64,000 nucleotides of DNA. It comes from QVMG01 sp032073245 (GTDB taxonomy: Bacteria; Bacteroidota; Bacteroidia; Bacteroidales; Tannerellaceae). Location of the stretch: NCBI GenBank assembly GCA_032073245.1, contig DAMANX010000012.1:1-64000 (forward strand), given 5' to 3'. The notes beneath the pieces are model-generated. The model was not told the origin of the DNA, made no database searches, and was given only the letters and a program-made list of their open reading frames with translations. A program made the position numbers and the translations under genes. This document shows positions 15,306-24,600 of this stretch, piece by piece; position 1 is the first letter of the stretch, and each line of letters opens with the position of its first letter.

Positions 15306-16082
15306 ATGAAAACAAAAATTACTTTAATAGTTTGTCTGTTAATAACAAGTATAGCAACTGGCTTTGCTCTCGAACGGATAAAGGGGAATGGGAAAATAGA
15401 AACCCGTACTATACAAATTGATAATTATAACCAGCTATTTCTGGGTGAACGTATTGAATTCGAAGGTAATTCGGGAATGAATTTCTTTCGCAAGAAAAAG
15501 AAACGCTTTCCGGTTTTCAATTATACCCAAACAAATGGCTCGGCTACTTTGGAAATAACAATGGATGAGAATCTCTTTGAATATCTGGAAATAAAGCAGG
15601 AAGATGATAAATTACGTATTCAGGCTGAAAATGATCTACAAATTAAGCCCACACAAATGTTGATAAAAAGCTCTTCGGAAGATTTGCAAAAAGTGGAGAT
15701 AATAGGATGTATGGATTTTGTAGCGGAAAGTTCATTGAAAGTAAAGAATATACGTTTATCCATTGGAGGTGTTGGGGATATACGAATAGATAAACTGACA
15801 AGTGAAGAAATAACCTGTTCTTTAACGGGAGTAGGTAATTTTTACTTAAAAGGCAATTCCGACAAAGGTAATTACTACCTTACAGGAGTGGGCAATATAA
15901 AGGCCTACGATTGTAATGTTAAAGAACTGGTAAGTGAGATTAGTGGTGTAGGAAACATGCAAGTGAGAGCATCAGAACGTCTGAAAGCAGGTACATCAGG
16001 AATTGGGAATATTAAATACCGGGGTGAAGCACAAGTGGAGAAGTGGGTATCGGGCTTGGGGCGCATAAAGAATAATAATTGA
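15306..16082 (+). CDS. DUF2807 (GIN-domain) beta-helix protein, paralogue 3 of 4
   Basis: The protein has 258 residues from the ATG at 15306, which gives a clean signal peptide (MKTKITLIVCLLITSIATGFA). The upstream ATG at 15279 would overlap paralogue 2 and add a charged leader, so it is rejected. The ladder turns here use G-V-G-N/D or G-I-G-N ('GGVGDI', 'TGVGNF', 'TGVGNI', 'SGVGNM', 'SGIGNI') instead of S-G-S-G-D, a different homogenised repeat type. The N-terminal segment with 'FRKKKKRFPVFNYTQTNGSATLEITMDEN' blocks is shared with paralogue 1. The function is unknown. It lies 25 bp before paralogue 4, in the same operon. Confidence 0.85.
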   Translation: MKTKITLIVCLLITSIATGFALERIKGNGKIETRTIQIDNYNQLFLGERIEFEGNSGMNFFRKKKKRFPVFNYTQTNGSATLEITMDENLFEYLEIKQEDDKLRIQAENDLQIKPTQMLIKSSSEDLQKVEIIGCMDFVAESSLKVKNIRLSIGGVGDIRIDKLTSEEITCSLTGVGNFYLKGNSDKGNYYLTGVGNIKAYDCNVKELVSEISGVGNMQVRASERLKAGTSGIGNIKYRGEAQVEKWVSGLGRIKNNN

Positions 16083-16107
16083 ATACAACAACTAAAATAA
16101 AAAAGTT

Positions 16108-16911
16108 ATGAAAGCTAAAATCACTTTAATATTACTAATAAGTTTACTCTTTATCTTTACCGGATGTATAGGGAAGACTATAATTAAGGGAGATGGAGAT
16201 ATTGTGACGGAAACAGTATCAATAGGAGATTATAAAAAGATCAGCCTTGCAGGATCTGTTAAGGTTGACTATACACAGTCGGAATCCGAACCTTATTTGG
16301 AAGTAACTTTGGATAAAAATATATTTGAAAAATTTGAATTTGTTGTGGAAGAAGGTGACCATCTTAATATTCGTCCTAAAAAAGAATATCGCCGTAATAC
16401 TCATTTCCGTCCGACAGAATTTAATATTAAAACAAATTCACATGGGCTAGCAGGAATAATGGCAGCAGGCCAGGTTGAGTTCAATGTTAATAGCCCTCTT
16501 GAAGTAGACGATTTGAATTTTAAGTTGGCAGGAAGTGGTAAAATTAATTTGAACCAACGAGTTACCGTAAAGAAATTTCAGACAGAAATAGCAGGAAATA
16601 CTACATTGAATGCGATGGAAGTTTTTAGCAATGAGTTCAATGGTAGAATAGCCGGTAGCGGTACAATGAATGTAGGAGGATCAACCGAATCAGCCGACTT
16701 TGATATTGCAGGAAGTGGAGATTTTAGGGGATTTCAATTTCATATTGATGACTTAAAATGTAAGGTAGCCGGGAGTGGTGATATCGAGGCTTATGTAAAT
16801 AATAGCATTGATATAAAGGTGGCAGGTAGTGGCCGTGTCAAATATAAAGGCAATCCGGCTAATATAACACGTAAAATACTTGGTTCAGGCTCAGTAAAAA
16901 AAGTAGATTAA
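16108..16911 (+). CDS. DUF2807 (GIN-domain) beta-helix lipoprotein, paralogue 4 of 4
   Basis: The 267-residue protein has a signal peptide and lipobox (FTGC20). It shares with the others the N-terminal 'IKGDGDIVTETVSIGDYKKI' and 'YLEVTLDKNIFEKFEFVVE'. Its seven ladder turns mostly carry A-G-S-G ('LAGSGKI', 'IAGSGTM', 'IAGSGDF', 'VAGSGDI', 'VAGSGRV'). The 3' end overlaps the convergent epimerase-like gene by 4 bp (16908-16911). It is the last gene of the DUF2807 operon. Confidence 0.85.
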   Translation: MKAKITLILLISLLFIFTGCIGKTIIKGDGDIVTETVSIGDYKKISLAGSVKVDYTQSESEPYLEVTLDKNIFEKFEFVVEEGDHLNIRPKKEYRRNTHFRPTEFNIKTNSHGLAGIMAAGQVEFNVNSPLEVDDLNFKLAGSGKINLNQRVTVKKFQTEIAGNTTLNAMEVFSNEFNGRIAGSGTMNVGGSTESADFDIAGSGDFRGFQFHIDDLKCKVAGSGDIEAYVNNSIDIKVAGSGRVKYKGNPANITRKILGSGSVKKVD

Positions 16912-17933
16912 AGCCAACCTTCTTTACGATACCAGGCAATAGCTTCTTCTAATCCTTTCCGTAAAGGATAAGAAGGAGTAAAGCCTAACTCATCCTGAAG
17001 TGGTGTAACATTGCAAATCCAGTTACGCTGTTTCAGGATTTTATATTTGTCACTGTTAAGTGTCATACTTTTCTTTAACAGTTTTCCAATATATTCGGAA
17101 CATAGGCATGCGAGATAAACCAATCCTGTTGGAATACGGGCCCGTAATACACGTTTTTTAGGTAGAAGTTCTTGAATAATATGGGCAAATTCATGATCTG
17201 TATATACATCACCATCGGAAACAAAATATTCCCGATTTTTTATCGCTTCATTTTCCAGCGCAAGAAAAGCAACAGTAGCTAAATCTTTTACATAGATAAA
17301 AGTAATACGTTGAGGAGTAAAGCCAACGGCAAAATCAAAACCTGATTGTATCGTTTTTATCTCCATAAAATAATCCTGGTCACCCGGACCGTACACTCCT
17401 GTAGGCCGTAATATGATATAAGGAAAATGAGTTTGATTACGTAAGTAGTTTTCTGCTTGCCATTTACTTTTCCCGTAGTCGGTATTAGGGTTCTGAGGAT
17501 CAGTTAATTGAATGGGGCGGAATGTTTTTTCATCTCCCATTCCATAACTACTAAGGCTGCTCATTAATAAAAACTTTTTAGGCTTACAATCAGCTGCCGC
17601 CAGAGCTTCAATAAAAGTACGTGTGTTTTCCGCATTTACCCGATAAAAGTTTCTTTTATCAAGTGTTTTTGTTATTCCCGCATTATGGATTATATAATCC
17701 CATTGACCCCATTCATCTTTAAATTCTTCTAATTGCCTCACTAAAGATTCAACGCGATAGTAGTTCAAATCTATAAAATGAATTCGTTTATCCTGTAAAC
17801 GTGAGATATTGCTACTTGCACGGATACCTGCCCATACTTCATAACCTCTACGAAGTGCTTCTTCTACAAGAAAACCTCCGATGAAACCGCTTGCACCGGT
17901 AATAAGGATTTTAGGAGTCTGAACTTTATCCAT
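16908..17933 (-). CDS. NAD-dependent epimerase/dehydratase (extended SDR)
   Basis: The 341-residue cytoplasmic enzyme has a Rossmann fold with the dinucleotide motif G13-A-S-G-F-I-G19 and the catalytic Y153-G-K-S-K157, plus an upstream serine patch ('LLMSSLSSYGMG', about 123-132). It resembles sugar-nucleotide epimerases, dihydroflavonol-type reductases and related SDRs. The precise substrate is not readable from the motifs. It follows the ABC ATPase by 5 bp on the minus strand and may be co-transcribed with the zinc-type transporter genes, although a functional link is not obvious. Confidence 0.88.
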   Translation of the reverse strand: MDKVQTPKILITGASGFIGGFLVEEALRRGYEVWAGIRASSNISRLQDKRIHFIDLNYYRVESLVRQLEEFKDEWGQWDYIIHNAGITKTLDKRNFYRVNAENTRTFIEALAAADCKPKKFLLMSSLSSYGMGDEKTFRPIQLTDPQNPNTDYGKSKWQAENYLRNQTHFPYIILRPTGVYGPGDQDYFMEIKTIQSGFDFAVGFTPQRITFIYVKDLATVAFLALENEAIKNREYFVSDGDVYTDHEFAHIIQELLPKKRVLRARIPTGLVYLACLCSEYIGKLLKKSMTLNSDKYKILKQRNWICNVTPLQDELGFTPSYPLRKGLEEAIAWYRKEGWL

Positions 17934-17938
17934 CTGAT

Positions 17939-18697
17939 TTAATGTTTATGAGATTTCAATATACGATGGGGAATATCACCGTGTCCAATTAGTTCAATAG
18001 GACAAGCATAAGCATTTCTCAACCATTCTTCCGTAATATCAGCTCCGGGATGATAGTGTAATGTTTCGTTTACACAAGCTATATTTTTTACCATTGGGAG
18101 AATGGTACCTATATCATGTGAGACCAGGATTATTGCACTTTCTTTATTTATTCCTTCTAATAATTCATTGAAGCGGGATTCAAATCGTTTATCTACATAA
18201 GAATTTGGCTCATCGAGAATTAATACCTGTGGACGGGAAACAATTGAGCGGCCCAAAAGGACACGTTGGAGTTGTCCTCCAGATAATTCTCCAATTGGCC
18301 GTGTTCGTAAATCATCGAGCCCCATCTGGTTAATCACTTCTTCTATTCGTTTATCCTGTGTTTTACTGAATCCCCGAAACAAAAGTTTCTCAGAAGATAA
18401 ACCAGATGAAATAACTTCCCAAACAGAGATCGGAAATTTCTTATCGATCATGTTTATTTGAGGAAGATAGCCAATCTTCAGAGAAGAAACTTTTTCATTC
18501 TTTTGCCAAAATTGAATAGTACCATGAGTAGGAGAAAGAAGCCCCAATATAACTTTTAAAAGGGTTGTTTTTCCTCCCCCGTTCGGACCAATTATCCCCA
18601 GAAAATCATTCTCCCATATATCCAAGGATATATCTTTGAGCACGATTTTATCACCATAACCGGCTGTGAGATGCTGTAGTTCTATTAGTTTATTCAT
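17939..18697 (-). CDS. znuC: Zinc/manganese-type ABC transporter ATP-binding protein
   Basis: The 252-residue ATPase energises metal import. It has Walker A 'GPNGGGKT' (37-44), a Q-loop ('GYLPQI'), the ABC signature 'LSGGQ', Walker B 'VLILDEP' and a switch His in 'LVSHD'. The architecture fits the ZnuC/MntB family. It overlaps the upstream binding-protein gene by 8 bp, which implies co-translation. The permease (ZnuB-type) normally found in this operon is absent from the flanks. The next gene is an epimerase-like SDR. The gene symbol is by family only. Confidence 0.88.
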   Translation of the reverse strand: MNKLIELQHLTAGYGDKIVLKDISLDIWENDFLGIIGPNGGGKTTLLKVILGLLSPTHGTIQFWQKNEKVSSLKIGYLPQINMIDKKFPISVWEVISSGLSSEKLLFRGFSKTQDKRIEEVINQMGLDDLRTRPIGELSGGQLQRVLLGRSIVSRPQVLILDEPNSYVDKRFESRFNELLEGINKESAIILVSHDIGTILPMVKNIACVNETLHYHPGADITEEWLRNAYACPIELIGHGDIPHRILKSHKH

Positions 18698-19571
18698 CAG
18701 CCAGGGCTTTTGCGATATGGATAATTTCTTTTTTCCAGTCGTATGCTAAAGGGTTGATTCGCACTAACCGACAGTTCGTTTCTTTAGCTATTAATTCAGC
18801 ATTTTTTTGATCGAATTCCTGTTGGATAAAAACAACTCTAGCATTATAATTAAGAGCCGCATCTACCAATTCTTTTAACTGAGCAGGCGAAGGTTCTTTT
18901 CCATCCATTTCTATACAAAGTTGCGTGAAATGGAACTCTTCTGCGAAATAGGTTAAAGCAGGGTGATAAATTATAAAAGTACGGCTCAATACCGGTTTTA
19001 GTAATTGTCCGATTTCATTTCCGGTTGTAGTAATTTCTTGTTCCAATTTAGCATAATTCTCCTGATAAAAAGAAGTATTATCTGGATCTAAGGCGATAAA
19101 TGCCTTCAGCATATTTTGTGCTATATGATGAGCGCCCTCAACCGAACTCCAGATATGCGGATCAATTCCTCCGTGATGGTGATGATGTGCATGTGCTTCT
19201 TCTTCACAATCATGGTGTGCATGTCCCTCTACATTTTCAATAAGCTTAAATCCTTGTGATAAGTCAAAGAATTGTATGTTTGGATTATTTTTATGAATAC
19301 TTTCCATCCAGGCTTGTTCAAAACCGATAGGGCCTATTTCAAAATAGGCTATACTTTGTCCTATCTGTACCATTTGTTGGGGAGTGGGGTCATAAGTTTC
19401 AGGGCTTTGTCCTGAAGGAACGACCACACTTATCTTAAATTTATCACCGGCTATCTTTTCAGCAAAATAACGTTGTGGCTCAATGGTTACGGATATAACC
19501 TGTTCATTCGTTGGCTTTTGCTGGCAGCTGATGAGGAAAAGAAGTCCAATTAAAAAGTGAATTGGTTTCAT
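18690..19571 (-). CDS. znuA: Zinc/manganese-type ABC transporter substrate-binding lipoprotein
   Basis: The cluster A-I solute-binding lipoprotein has 293 residues from the ATG at 19571. The signal peptide MKPIHFLIGLLFLISC ends in a lipobox Cys. A His-rich loop with several HAHH/HHHHH stretches precedes 'GGIDPHIW', whose His is a metal ligand. A second His lies in 'YHPALTYFAEEF'. The usual first ligand segment reads 'SPETYDPTP', with Glu where ZnuA has His. The frame is open to an ATG at 19592, but a -7 promoter box at 19590-19597 overlaps that start, so 19571 is preferred. A palindrome at 19638-19651 may be a Zur/Fur-type operator. Confidence 0.88.
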   Translation of the reverse strand: MKPIHFLIGLLFLISCQQKPTNEQVISVTIEPQRYFAEKIAGDKFKISVVVPSGQSPETYDPTPQQMVQIGQSIAYFEIGPIGFEQAWMESIHKNNPNIQFFDLSQGFKLIENVEGHAHHDCEEEAHAHHHHHGGIDPHIWSSVEGAHHIAQNMLKAFIALDPDNTSFYQENYAKLEQEITTTGNEIGQLLKPVLSRTFIIYHPALTYFAEEFHFTQLCIEMDGKEPSPAQLKELVDAALNYNARVVFIQQEFDQKNAELIAKETNCRLVRINPLAYDWKKEIIHIAKALADE

Positions 19572-19589
19572 GTTATTAATAATTTGACG

Positions 19590-19597
19590 CAAAGATA
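19590..19597 (-). promoter_or_regulatory. -7 promoter box of the znuA-znuC operon
   Basis: TATCTTTG on the minus strand matches TAnnTTTG, and CTTG (19621-19618) lies 20 bp upstream as -33. The leader before the ATG at 19571 would be very short. A second TATCTTTG lies at 19666-19659. Confidence 0.6.
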
Positions 19598-19637
19598 GTG
19601 AAAGTCGAACACAGAGCCAAGCTTGCTTGAGCTATGT

Positions 19638-19651
19638 TAAGATGCATCTTA
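19638..19651. promoter_or_regulatory. Perfect 14-bp palindrome, candidate metal-regulator operator
   Basis: TAAGATGCATCTTA is fully self-complementary. It lies between two minus-strand TATCTTTG boxes, just downstream of the outer one (19659-19666), about 70 bp before the znuA start. Its position suggests Zur- or Fur-family control of zinc import, which is inference. Confidence 0.45.
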
Positions 19652-19820
19652 TCTTCTACAAAGATACAAAAAGAATAGAATGGTTTTTTGTTCTAAAACT
19701 AAATCGTATATTAGCATCCCAAATAAGTAAGATAGAGTTAACCTGCTGTTCCATAACCTGTGATAATATAATTTGGTGAGAAGGATATACCACTTGTAAC
19801 TTACAGTAGAAAAAAGTAAG

Positions 19821-20384
19821 ATGCAGCATACAATTGACATAGATAAATTGAAAAAAGGAGATCCGGTAACCTTTAAGCTCTTCTTCGAACTATTATATCC
19901 CAAACTTATGGCATTAGCTTGTCGTTTTGTAAACGAACAAACTGCAAAAGACTTAGTGCAGGAAGTTTTTACGGTGTATTGGGAGAAGAAAAAAGATATT
20001 GATGCCGACAATATTCAATCCTATATGTATAAATGGATACAAAATAATTGCCTCAATTTCCTGAAACATCAATTAGTTATAGAAGAGTATGAATCACGTA
20101 TCCGCATTGCTGAATCACGTATTGCTTTCCTTGAGAATACAACTGATACAAACGATGTGCTCAAACAAGTAATGACACAGGATATTATAGATCGTATCCA
20201 CGAAGCGCTTCAATTACTTCCTCCGAAATGTGCTCAGGTATTTGAGCTATGTTATTTTAAAGAATTATCTCATAAAGAAATTGCAGAGCAGATGCAGATA
20301 TCAACCCGCACCGTAGAAGGACATATCAGGCATGCAGTTCTTTTTCTTCGCAAACAACTGCGGCATATTATTACTTTTTTGTAA
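19821..20384 (+). CDS. ECF RNA polymerase sigma-70 factor
   Basis: The 187-residue sigma factor has region 2 (about 10-75, 'FKLFFELLYPKLMALACRFV ... DLVQEVFTVYWEKK') and region 4 (about 130-182, 'LPPKCAQVFELCYFKELSHKEIAEQMQISTRTVEGHI', shown in part). It heads the second SusCD locus on the plus strand and is followed by its FecR-type partner 117 bp downstream. It should transcribe the susCD genes when the transporter senses substrate. Confidence 0.93.
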   Translation: MQHTIDIDKLKKGDPVTFKLFFELLYPKLMALACRFVNEQTAKDLVQEVFTVYWEKKKDIDADNIQSYMYKWIQNNCLNFLKHQLVIEEYESRIRIAESRIAFLENTTDTNDVLKQVMTQDIIDRIHEALQLLPPKCAQVFELCYFKELSHKEIAEQMQISTRTVEGHIRHAVLFLRKQLRHIITFL

Positions 20385-20501
20385 TAAATCATTCCTGATA
20401 AGATTGCTAAAAACAATCAAACATCTTTATATTAAAAAAAGTATCATTTCGAGTAGGTAGTAATTCGAAGAGTAGTTGTCGTATATATAGAAACAATAAA
20501 A

Positions 20502-21497
20502 ATGAGCATGGACGAGCAACTACTTATACGATTCTTACATAAGAAATGCACACGGAAAGAATTGCAGTTAATAGAAGAATGGATTGCAGAATCTCCTGAT
20601 AATGCCAATTGGCTTTTTGAGATGGAACAAGTGTGGAGTTTAAAAGAAGAAATACGTTTTTCTAATAAGGAAGAGATTAGTAATGCTTATAATCGGTTTA
20701 TCGCAGCTCATCCGGAAGCTCAACACCGCCGTTTGAAATCAAAAAATATTTTGTTACGTATTGGTTATGCTGCAGCTATTCTGATTATTGTTGTGCTTGC
20801 AATGAATGTCCATAAATTAAACAAGCAAGCAGAGACTATTGCACAAAGTATAAATGTCATTGAAGTGCCTAAAGGCCAACGCACAACACTCATATTAAGT
20901 GATGGAACAAAGGTTTGGTTAAATGCAGAAAGCCGATTAACCTACCCTGCCAGTTTTACTGCTAAAAATCGTCTTGTAAAACTGCAAGGAGAAGGTTTCT
21001 TCGAAGTGGAGCACGATGACCATATACCTTTTATTGTACAAACAGCTGACGTCAATGTTACTGTTTTGGGTACTAAATTTAATGTGGAAGCATACGAAAA
21101 CGAGGTTTCCTATATTACTCTTGCAGAAGGAAGAGTAGAGGTTGCAACACTTGACAATGAAAACAAAGTCATATTAGAACCTCGTGATCAGGTTAGTTAT
21201 TCAAAAGTAGAAGGATTGAATCTGATACGGGGAATTAATACCGAATATCTCAAAGCATGGACGATAGGAGAGCTAAGTTATGTAAATAAACCCTTATTAT
21301 ATATTACCAAAGATCTTGAAAGGCGTTTCGATACCCATATAACCATTCTGGATAAAGAGTTAGAATCAGAGCCATTCTACTGTCGTGTAAAAGAAACAAC
21401 GAAAATCGAACAGGTATTGAATCTTCTTAGAGACACACGCAAATTAGATTATCGTAAAACAGAAGATCGCTATGAAATTTATAAATATAAAAATTGA
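20502..21497 (+). CDS. FecR-family anti-sigma factor (transmembrane)
   Basis: The 331-residue protein has a cytoplasmic N-terminal part (about 1-82), one membrane segment (about 87-102, 'IGYAAAILIIVVLAMN'), a periplasmic FecR domain starting at 'VPKGQRTTLILSDGTKVWL' (about 125-225) and a C-terminal DUF4974-like domain (about 260-331, 'YVNKPLLYITKDLERRFDTH'). It should couple the STN domain of the downstream SusC to the sigma factor upstream. A second ATG (20508, giving MDEQ) is an equally possible start. Confidence 0.92.
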   Translation: MSMDEQLLIRFLHKKCTRKELQLIEEWIAESPDNANWLFEMEQVWSLKEEIRFSNKEEISNAYNRFIAAHPEAQHRRLKSKNILLRIGYAAAILIIVVLAMNVHKLNKQAETIAQSINVIEVPKGQRTTLILSDGTKVWLNAESRLTYPASFTAKNRLVKLQGEGFFEVEHDDHIPFIVQTADVNVTVLGTKFNVEAYENEVSYITLAEGRVEVATLDNENKVILEPRDQVSYSKVEGLNLIRGINTEYLKAWTIGELSYVNKPLLYITKDLERRFDTHITILDKELESEPFYCRVKETTKIEQVLNLLRDTRKLDYRKTEDRYEIYKYKN

Positions 21498-21531
21498 ATT
21501 GCCTATGATTTAAAAGACTATTGAAAAAAAC

Positions 21532-21563
21532 TGAACCGGAGGTGCTCCAACACTTCCGGTTCA
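21532..21563 (+). promoter_or_regulatory. Intercistronic hairpin between fecR and susC (second locus)
   Basis: TGAACCGGAGGTG (21532-21544) pairs with CACTTCCGGTTCA (21551-21563) with one G-T wobble and a 6-nt loop. An A7 tract precedes it and A6 follows, so in plus-strand RNA it lacks a U tract and is not a classical terminator. On the minus strand it would be one. Compare the hairpin at 10224-10258 in the same place of the other locus. Confidence 0.5.
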
Positions 21564-21626
21564 AAAAATGCAAGTAACGCATTAGAGATGACCTAAATTT
21601 ATTACTTACGAATCATTTACAAATGT

Positions 21627-24600
21627 ATGAAATTAATTATTAAAAACACGTCATGCAATGACGGGTATTTTGCATGGCTACGTAAAAGTCTACTTATTAT
21701 GAGATGTATCTTCTTATTCCTTTTGTTAGGTACATTGCAAAGTGTTGCTAGTTTGTCTTACTCACAAACCACTCACTTTTCTCTGGAAATAAAAAATGCC
21801 ACCGTAGAAGAAGTTCTTTCAGTTATTGAGCAAGAGAGCTCCTTCTATTTCACTTACAACATTAATGAAATAAATGTCAACCGTAAAGTCTCAGTCAATG
21901 TAAAAGACAAGGCGGTTACCGATATTCTGGAAGAATTATTTATCGGACAAGGGATAAAATACACAATCGAAGATAAACATATCGTACTTTACAAGGAAAA
22001 TAAACCGCATAATATTCCTGGAGCTCAACAAGGCAGAAGGATCGTAGGTACGGTTCTTGACGAACGCGGAGATCCTATAATAGGTGCCAATGTGGTAGAG
22101 GTAGGAACTCAAAATGGTTCTATAACCAATATCGACGGAGAGTTTACTTTGGAAAATGTAAATGGACAAGAAATACAGATTTCTTATATTGGGTATACGA
22201 CAAAGAAGGTTGCTATCGGTAGTCAAAGTGCCCTGAATATTGTTCTGGAAGAAGATAGTAAATTACTAAACGAAGTGGTGATTATAGGTTATGGAACACA
22301 GAAAAAAGTCAATCTGACTGGTTCTGTTGCTTCTATCAGTACCGAACAAATCAAAGATCGTGTACAAACAAACGTTTTATCTTCTATACAAGGAACAGTA
22401 CCCGGTGTAACCATTATATCCCGTCCCGGTCAGGATCCATCTATTAACTTTCGTGGACGTGGTAACCTGAAGGAATCAAATCCTTTATATGTTATTGATG
22501 GTGCCATTTCCGATGCGGCTTTCTTTTCTAATTTGGATCCGAATAGTATTGAAAGTATTTCTTTCCTGAAAGATGCTGCTTCATCTGCTATCTATGGTTC
22601 CCGTGCTGCATACGGGGTTGTATTGGTTACCACAAAACAGGGAAAAGAAGGTGTAATGCAGGTAACATATAGCGGTATGGTAGGCGCCAAAATGCTGAAT
22701 TATAAACCTGAATTAGTAAACTCTACTGAGTATGCAGAGATTTTCAATGAAGCAAAGTACAATTCGAATCCTGCTTTAGGCCGTAATCAAGGCTTTTCCG
22801 CGGAAGAAATCGGATGGTTGAAAGATGGCTCAAAGCCAGACCTCTATCCCAATACCGATTGGATAGATCTTATATATGACGATGCTGCTGTAACTACACA
22901 ACATTCCTTGAACTTTGCCGGAGGTGCAGAAAAGCTTCGTTATTTTGCAGGTTTAGGGTATATATACGATACAAACAATATGCCCGGACGTGACTCACAA
23001 CGGTATAACTTAAACTTCAATGTTGCTTCCGACCTTACTAATTGGTTAACATTCCGTGCCGGTGTAAAATACATCCAAAGAAATAATAAAACCGATGGCG
23101 GTACTCCTTCTTTAGATAATGCATTGATTGTTCCAAGCACCTTTGTTGCCAAGCAATCCAATGGAGAATGGGGATCGGTAGATGCCGGCCGCGAAGCAAG
23201 TGGAACCTTTGCCGGCGCTAACCCCTTGAGAGCGTATAGCCTGAATGACTGGAACCGAAGAAAAACAGAACATTCCATGTATGAATTAGCATTTGATATT
23301 AAACCTATTGAAGGGTTAATAATTACGGGACAAGGAGTTTACAATGGGATGGAAAATAAGTATAAAGAATTTTCTTCTACTAAACCTGACGTACCCAGTT
23401 TCCTCAACCCGGGTACAGTTATTGGTGGTACAGGGAATACACTCAACACGATGAAGATGAAATGGGAAAGTAATTCCCGTTTACTCTATACAGGAACAGT
23501 AGGTTATAGCTGGAATAATGATATCCATTCTATCAGTGGCCTTGCAGGTACTTCCTATGAACACTTCCGTTATGAAATGTTGGAAGCTTCCCGTGAGAAT
23601 TTCCCAGCTGACAGTTTTGAAGATATGTCGGGTGGTGCTACCTCAGGTGCTAATTATAAAAATAATTCCAACATGTATGAATATAAAATGGCCTCCTATT
23701 TTGCCCGGGCCAATTATGTTTTTTTAGATCGTTATCTATTTGAGGCAAATATAAGAGCTGATGCTTCTTCCCGCTTTCATAAAGATAACAGATGGGGTTA
23801 TTTCCCTTCATTTTCTCTTGGCTGGCGTATTAGTGAAGAAAAATTTATGGTAAATACTCGAAATTGGCTGGATAATCTGAAGATAAGAGGGTCTTATGGT
23901 ACATTAGGAGATATCAATAATGTGGGTTATTACGATTATTTCGCTAATTATAGCAGTAAAAATGGTAGCGATCAGGAAATGGTTTATTCTTTTGATAACA
24001 CTGCAGTGAAGGGATTGCAAGAAACAAAAGCGGCAAACCCAAATTTGACGTGGGAAAAAGTGGCAATAACTAATTTTGGTATAGACTTCGATCTTTTCAA
24101 TGGTAAATTGAGTGGAACAGCGGAGTATTATATCAAGAATACCAGCAATATATTATTAGCGTATAAAGTTCCTGTGGAAACCGGTATTGCTAAAGCTCCG
24201 TCTCAAAACATTGCTACAGTTAAAAATACAGGTTTTGAGCTATCTTTGATCCATCGCAACAAAATCGGTGATATCTCCTATTCTATTGGCGGAAATATAT
24301 CTACAAACCGGAACCGGGTTACCGACTTAGCAACATCCAATGATATTATTGAAGATATGACTGGGCACAGAGTGGTGAAATATATCCTGAAAGAAGGTAA
24401 ACCAATCGGTTCATTCTATGGATTTGAAACTGATGGATTATATACACAGGCAGAGATAGATGCGGGACATTATTATACCTATGGAGGAGTAACTCCTAAC
24501 GCCGGAGATATAAAATTTGTTCCTCAACGTACCATTAATTATGGAGAGCAGATCAATGATGATGACCGTACTATTATAGGAAGAGATGTTCCCAGTTTCA

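Noticed and set aside
21532..21563. Classical Rho-independent terminator after fecR
   Set aside because: The U tract is missing on the plus strand; A tracts flank the stem instead, so I list it as an intercistronic hairpin.
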